64,000 bases of DNA from an uncultured Coriobacteriaceae bacterium (GTDB lineage Bacteria > Actinomycetota > Coriobacteriia > Coriobacteriales > Atopobiaceae): assembly GCA_902801175.1 (NCBI GenBank), contig CADCHF010000001.1, positions 1 through 64,000 of the forward strand, in the 5' to 3' direction. Of the stretch, positions 59,714-64,000 are shown in pieces. A program made the position numbers and the translations under genes. Position 1 is the first letter of the stretch. Every line of letters starts with the position of its first letter. Under the pieces are notes generated by a model. It made no database searches. It was not told the origin of the DNA and saw only the letters and a program-made list of their open reading frames with translations.

Positions 59714-60937
59714 CTACTCCAGGCCAAAGAAACGCTGGGCGTTGTTCCACAGGGCCTCGGAGGTTTCCTCGTAGGTTGCGACACCCGCATCGGCACGTAC
59801 GCGCGCAACCGTTGCAGCCGAAAAGCTCACCATAGCCGGCTCGCAGACCGTTCCCCTGAGCGGGACCGGCGCCATATAGGGACTGTCCGTCTCGGATAGC
59901 AGCAGGTGCGCCGGACACTCAACCGCGGCCTCACGGATGTCGTCCGAGCGGGAGAAAGTAACAGCGCCACCAAAGGCAATGTAGCAGCCCATCTCCACAA
60001 ACGGTCTCATGACCTCTGGCCCCGAGGTAAAGCAATGCAGGTCGCACCCGGCCTTGGGCACGCCCTCCCGCTCGAGGATGCGCAGCGCATCAAGATGGGC
60101 CGTGGCGCGCTCGTCACCGTCGGCATCGCGTATGTGCAGCTCAACCGGCAAGTTTCGTTCGTGCGCCCACCTGAGCTGACGTGCAAAGGCTCTCTTTTGC
60201 ATATCGTGGTCGACCTTGTTGCCCCATGGGCCGTAGTCAAGGCCAATCTCCCCCACACCACGCGTGTTGGAACGATCGAGCAGCTTCTCGTAGAGCCTTG
60301 CACGCGGGTCGCTCGGACCAGACGCATTGTCGAATCCGGCCTGCTCTAGGTCGACAGCCGTATAGGGATGCGCGCCAACAAGAAGAAAGACGTTGTCAAG
60401 CAGGTCCTTGGGCCGCGGCGTGTGTGGCTTTACGCCCCAAGACTGCAAGAGGTCAATTAGATTAGAGGCAGTCCTTGTGATTTCGTCTGTTTTGAACCAC
60501 TCCTCTGGTGGCTCATGCCGCATGGATTGAAGCTCAAGGTCAAGGCAGTCGACCGGCACCCCCAGCAAGCCAACCCCGCAGAGCGCGGCGCGGGCGAGCC
60601 ACAGGGCAGACGCAAAGCGTTCGTGCTCGGCTGCCGCCATCTCAAAACGCAGGTCGTCCCCGGGTAGCAGGCCCGCACCCTCGACATCGCGCAGCCATGG
60701 GGCAAGAGGCTGCCCGCTCCATCCCGGCGCATCCGAGACCCCCATCACCGCGCGAAGCACGTGTGCCGTGCGCTCATCCTTGCCCGCATGGAAAAGGTGC
60801 CCATGAGTGTCGGCCAAGGGAGAGCTCAGGGGGCCAAGCTCAATTGGCCGGCCCTTTTGATCATGAAACAGCTGCCCGTCCTCGCGGGTTAGCGCAAGCT
60901 GCTCCTCGTCGGTAAGACGATGCTTCTTCTTGGACAC
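59714..60937 (-). CDS. TatD-family hydrolase (long form)
   Basis: A 407-residue metal-dependent hydrolase with the TatD metal motifs: ADTHGHLFHAG, GEIGLDYG, PVELHIRDAD, DLHCFTSG and LLSETDSPYMAPVP. It is considerably longer than the usual 255-265 residues, with a 40-residue polar N-terminus and an inserted region (about 80-190). TatD proteins are 3'-5' exonucleases or related phosphoesterases. The GTG at 60937 has GGGAG upstream. It follows metG and ksgA, a common cluster order. Confidence 0.92.
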   Translation of the reverse strand: MSKKKHRLTDEEQLALTREDGQLFHDQKGRPIELGPLSSPLADTHGHLFHAGKDERTAHVLRAVMGVSDAPGWSGQPLAPWLRDVEGAGLLPGDDLRFEMAAAEHERFASALWLARAALCGVGLLGVPVDCLDLELQSMRHEPPEEWFKTDEITRTASNLIDLLQSWGVKPHTPRPKDLLDNVFLLVGAHPYTAVDLEQAGFDNASGPSDPRARLYEKLLDRSNTRGVGEIGLDYGPWGNKVDHDMQKRAFARQLRWAHERNLPVELHIRDADGDERATAHLDALRILEREGVPKAGCDLHCFTSGPEVMRPFVEMGCYIAFGGAVTFSRSDDIREAAVECPAHLLLSETDSPYMAPVPLRGTVCEPAMVSFSAATVARVRADAGVATYEETSEALWNNAQRFFGLE

Positions 60938-60942
60938 CGCGA

Positions 60943-61848
60943 TCACTCCCACCCTAGGGCAAATGCCAGCCGCACAAAGTCCTCTGGTGAAAGCGCCTCA
61001 GCACGGGCACGTGGATCGATTTTGCAGCTGGCAAAGGCCTCATCGAGAGCCTTCTTATCAAAGCCCTTGGCTGACATGGAGTTGCGGATGGTCTTTCGAC
61101 GCTGCGCAAAGGCCGCATCAATGACCTGCGCGCAGCGCATGGCCTCATTCTCACTAAGCGGAGCCCCGCTAAGCGGGTTTGCCATGGGGCAGCGGTCCAG
61201 CCTAATCACCGAAGAGTCGACGTGCGGAGGTGGCATGAAGTTGCCTGGCCCCACCTCAAAGCGTCCGGTCTCCCTTGCATAGAGCCTCAGCTTTGCGGTA
61301 TAGGCCCCGTACTCCTTCGTGCCGGGGCAAGCTGCCATTCGATCGGCGACCTCGGCCTGCACCATAACAACCGCACGGTCCACACTAGGCTGGTTTTGGA
61401 AGGTTCCCAAAACGACCGTCGCCGCAACCTGGTAGGGCAGGTTGGACACGAGCTTTGCAGGTGCTGGGCTAAGACCTTCAATACCCAGAGACTCCACCGC
61501 TTGCGTGAGCTGCTCGGGCGTTACGCGGAGGGCGTCTCCCATCACGAGGGCAAAGCGCTCGGAGTCTTGCGCGCACGTCTCGGCGAGCACGGGCTCAAGA
61601 CCACGGTCGGCCTCGACCGCAACCACTGCCCCCGCAAGGGGGAGCATCGCCACGGTGAGCGTCCCTATGCCTGGACCAATCTCAAACACCACATCGCTGT
61701 CGCCGATCTGGGCAAGGTCAAGGATCTTGCCAATGATGACGTCGTTGATCAAGAAGTTCTGTCCAAGGTGATGCTTGGTTGCCAGACCATGTTGGTCGAG
61801 CACGGCTCTGGTTTGCGTGGGGCTTGCCAGCCAAGAATGCACGGGCAT
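60943..61848 (-). CDS. rsmA: 16S rRNA (adenine(1518)-N(6)/adenine(1519)-N(6))-dimethyltransferase
   Basis: A 301-residue RsmA/KsgA enzyme. HLGQNFLINDVIIGKILDLA and VFEIGPGIGTLTVAML (SAM motif I) are followed by LVSNLPYQVAATVVL (the NLPY catalytic motif). It dimethylates two adjacent adenines near the 3' end of 16S rRNA. The ATG at 61848 has AAGGA 7 bases upstream. Five bases separate its stop from tatD. Confidence 0.96.
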   Translation of the reverse strand: MPVHSWLASPTQTRAVLDQHGLATKHHLGQNFLINDVIIGKILDLAQIGDSDVVFEIGPGIGTLTVAMLPLAGAVVAVEADRGLEPVLAETCAQDSERFALVMGDALRVTPEQLTQAVESLGIEGLSPAPAKLVSNLPYQVAATVVLGTFQNQPSVDRAVVMVQAEVADRMAACPGTKEYGAYTAKLRLYARETGRFEVGPGNFMPPPHVDSSVIRLDRCPMANPLSGAPLSENEAMRCAQVIDAAFAQRRKTIRNSMSAKGFDKKALDEAFASCKIDPRARAEALSPEDFVRLAFALGWE

Positions 61849-61866
61849 GAGCGTTCCTTCGATTGC

Positions 61867-61912
61867 AAAGGAAGGCTCCCGGGCGGCAAAAGAGACCACC
61901 CAGGAGCCTTCC
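61867..61912 (-). terminator. Terminator after metG
   Basis: A 17-bp stem (61870-61886 with 61896-61912, one mismatch) followed on the minus strand by TTTGC, between the metG stop and the rsmA start. Confidence 0.8.
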
Positions 61913-61936
61913 CGACTCTTTACAAAGCTTGTGACA

Positions 61937-63529
61937 CTACTTCTGCAGGCGCGGGAAGAGGGCGCTGCCCTTGGTCACGGGCACGCCACCGGCAAGTCCG
62001 CCCCAGGCGCAGGCGGCCTTGAGGTCATCGCTTGCGGCCTCGTCCTCGAGCGACATGCGACGCAGCACCTCCTCGGAGGTCTGGGGCATGAAGGGCTCGA
62101 GCAGGTGTGCGCTGATGCGGATAGCCTCAAGCAGGTTGGCGATGATGGCAACGAGTTCGCCGGCACGCTCGGGATCCTTTGCCACCGTCCAGGGAGCGGA
62201 GTCCTCGATGTAGTGGTTTGCCGCATGGACGAGCTCCATGACCTCGTCCTTTGCCTGCACAAACTCAACGCGGTCCATGTAGTCGCAGTAGCGCTCGGCG
62301 ATACCCTCGGCAATGGTGCGCAGCGGGTTGTCCTGCTGCTCCCAGCCCTGCGGAAGCTCGGGCGTCTTGCCGTCAAAGTACTTGGCGCTCATGTTGAGCG
62401 AGCGGGAGACGAGGTTGCCCCAGCTGTTGGCCAGGTCGGCGTTATAGACCTGCTCCATACGGCCAAAGCTGATGCCACCGTCCTCACCAGGCACGCAGTC
62501 GGTCATGAAGTAGTAGCGGTAGCCCTCGACGCCAAGCAGGTCTATGACGTCCTGCGGAGCAATGGCGTTGCCAAGGCTCTTGGACATCTTGCGGGTCTGA
62601 CCAGTCTCGTCGTCGCGCACCATGAGGAAGCCGTGCGCAAACACGTGCTCGGGCAGGGCCTCGCCAATGGCCATGAGCATTGCGGGCCAAATGACACAGT
62701 GGAAGCGAATGATGTCCTTGCCCACAACGTGGAACTGTGCCGGCCAGCGACGAGCGTACTCGTCGGTCATGTCAGGATTGCCAAAGCCCACGGCCGTGGC
62801 GTAGTTGAGCAGGGCATCAAACCACACGTAGGTAACGTGCTTCTCGTCGAAGGGCACGGGGATGCCCCAGTCAAAGCTGGTGCGGCTCACCGAGATGTCA
62901 CGCAGGCCGCCCTCGACAAAGGTACGGACCTCGTTCATGCGGAAGTCGGGCATGACAAAGTCGGGATGCTCGTCATAGAGGGCAAGCAGCTTGTCCTGGA
63001 AGGCGGACAGCTTGAAGAACCAGCTCTCCTCCTGCACGCGCTCCAGTGGACGGCCGCAGTCGGGGCAGAGGTGCTGGCCCTCGGTGTGGCGCTCCTCGTC
63101 GGCCTTGGTGACCTGCGTCTCGGTGAAGTAGGTCTCCTCGGGCACGCAGTACCAGCCGTCATAGCTGCCCTTGTAGATGTAGCCGGCCTCCTTCATGCGG
63201 TTCCATAAGCTCTGCACCGCGTTGATCTGACGCGGCTCGGTGGTGCGAATGAAGTCGTCGTTGCTGATCTCGAGGGTCTTCCAGATCTCGTGGAACGCGG
63301 GAGCCAGGCTGTCGCACCAGGCCTGCGGAGTCATGTCGTGGGCTTCGGCTGCCTGCTGCACCTTCTCACCATGCTCGTCGAGACCAGTAAGGAACTTGAC
63401 GTCATAGCCGGTCGCTCGCTTGTAGCGTGCCATCACGTCGCACATGATCGTGCAGTAGGCAGTACCCAGATGCGGGGCGGCGTTGACGTAGTAGATGGGG
63501 GTGGTGATGTAGAAGCTCGGCTTGCTCAT
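61937..63529 (-). CDS. metG: Methionine--tRNA ligase
   Basis: A 530-residue class I synthetase. Signature 1 YVNAAPHLGTAYC is the HIGH-type region and GQTRKMSKSLGNAI the KMSKS loop; the knuckle Cys are in HLCPDCGRPLE. The C-terminal tRNA-binding (Trbp111-like) appendix found in longer MetG is absent. The ATG at 63529 has AGGAGG 6 bases upstream. Confidence 0.98.
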   Translation of the reverse strand: MSKPSFYITTPIYYVNAAPHLGTAYCTIMCDVMARYKRATGYDVKFLTGLDEHGEKVQQAAEAHDMTPQAWCDSLAPAFHEIWKTLEISNDDFIRTTEPRQINAVQSLWNRMKEAGYIYKGSYDGWYCVPEETYFTETQVTKADEERHTEGQHLCPDCGRPLERVQEESWFFKLSAFQDKLLALYDEHPDFVMPDFRMNEVRTFVEGGLRDISVSRTSFDWGIPVPFDEKHVTYVWFDALLNYATAVGFGNPDMTDEYARRWPAQFHVVGKDIIRFHCVIWPAMLMAIGEALPEHVFAHGFLMVRDDETGQTRKMSKSLGNAIAPQDVIDLLGVEGYRYYFMTDCVPGEDGGISFGRMEQVYNADLANSWGNLVSRSLNMSAKYFDGKTPELPQGWEQQDNPLRTIAEGIAERYCDYMDRVEFVQAKDEVMELVHAANHYIEDSAPWTVAKDPERAGELVAIIANLLEAIRISAHLLEPFMPQTSEEVLRRMSLEDEAASDDLKAACAWGGLAGGVPVTKGSALFPRLQK

Positions 63530-64000
63530 GGACCGTCCTCCTAATGACGAAGGTTGCAACCTGTCTATTGTACACATGCCTAGCGGAGCATTAGCGAAGA
63601 AATGCGCGGGCATGAAAGGCTCGCAGAGCTGGGGGGCCTGCGCTCGCTGCGTCATGTTTCTGCCGAGGCGTGCGAGGGAGCCGGATTTGCTTCGGAGCAT
63701 TCCTTGCGAGAACGCTTGGTGATCCCGAGAGACACCTTTGGAATCCAGAAATGCTTGTGGGCAGCCGGGTCGGGGCAGCGCCGCAGGGGACCACGCTCCG
63801 CAAGAGCGCTCGACAGCCGCGGGCGGCACCTGCGGAAACGCTCGCTTCGCTCGCTTGACCGCAGGTCCCGCCGCCCGCGACGGTCGAGCCGCTTCGCAAC
63901 GGTCCCCTGCGGCGCTGCCCCGACCCGGCTGCACTCGACACTCAGATGGACCGGGGAGTGTGACTGGGAGCGCATGCTGCTCGAGGCTCGCTGCGCATCG
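63530..64000. other. Gene-free region upstream of metG
   Basis: About 470 bases to the end of the window. The metG promoter should lie near 63540-63600. The rest is dominated by a long GC-rich hairpin; Arg-rich open frames here follow from base composition and are not genes. Confidence 0.5.
63761..63932. repeat. Long hairpin with 32-bp perfect arms
   Basis: Arms at 63761-63792 and 63901-63932 are exact complements; the 108-base interior continues with an interrupted stem (CGCGGGCGGC paired with GCCGCCCGCG) and a CTCGCTTCGCTCG apex. The shape suggests a mobile-type repeat element. Confidence 0.8.

Noticed and set aside
63591-63975. Arg-rich open frames on the minus strand at the end of the window
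   Set aside because: They lie in the long GC hairpin, so long frames without stop codons are expected by composition; no start sites or motifs.

Overview
The window looks like a chromosomal segment of a GC-rich, Gram-positive-type anaerobe, most likely a member of the Coriobacteriia (Actinomycetota; Olsenella/Atopobium-like). This is inferred from gene content rather than from a marker gene. The signs are cell-wall-binding-repeat-2 surface proteins, many lipoproteins, a long-form ribosome hibernation factor, a group-B-type [FeFe] hydrogenase, a NiaR-controlled NAD operon, IS1249/IS110 remnants, and no outer-membrane genes. Most genes lie on the minus strand.

Layout. 0-4.8 kb is a redox and envelope block: a lipoprotein ApbE flavin transferase diverges from an EetA-like protein and an EetB-EcfT fusion, followed by a CcdA/TlpA thiol-transfer pair and a small lipoprotein. 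4.9-8.4 kb holds a candidate secreted cysteine peptidase with an ESX-like N-terminus, a polysaccharide flippase and a GGQ release-factor-like protein. 8.5-14.3 kb has two CapA-family surface proteins on either side of aspS. 14.4-18.7 kb has a phosphoglycolate-phosphatase-like HAD enzyme and two cell-wall-binding proteins. 19.3-23.1 kb is a MacA/MacB-type efflux operon. 23.3-28.9 kb carries the hydrogenase, an RluA pseudouridine synthase, a LysR regulator with a divergent 56-residue ORF, and hisS. 29.2-34.8 kb has a membrane protein, ilvE and the nadA-nadB-nadC-niaR operon. 35.0-39.8 kb has a PrsA/SurA-like membrane protein, a split DUF47 gene with a PiT phosphate transporter, and a PHP phosphatase. 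40.1-47.3 kb has a GH13 glucosidase, an Rpn/PD-(D/E)XK protein, an XRE/membrane-protein pair, an XRE-aminotransferase fusion and a Na/Pi symporter.

47.5-50.0 kb is the only clearly accessory region. It contains truncated IS1249-like and IS110-like transposases, an AT-rich two-helix membrane-protein gene, duplicated hairpins, a perfect 22-bp palindrome and a tRNA-Thr gene. 50.1-63.5 kb returns to housekeeping genes: a DUF523/TudS-PNP fusion, a second PrsA/SurA-like protein, HEAT and NYN/OST-HTH proteins, a 3-hydroxyisobutyrate-dehydrogenase-like enzyme, DegV, HPF, a solute-binding lipoprotein, ComF, a deoxyinosine-type DNA glycosylase, TatD, KsgA and MetG. The window ends in a long GC-rich hairpin.

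The strongest candidates for little-described biology are the XRE-AlaA-like aminotransferase fusion, which has five copies of a 10-bp motif upstream and an internal Shine-Dalgarno site before the enzyme domain; the TudS-like desulfurase fused to purine nucleoside phosphorylase; the EetB-EcfT fusion; the ESX-like cysteine peptidase; and the two paralogous PrsA/SurA-like proteins sharing a distinctive C-terminal module.
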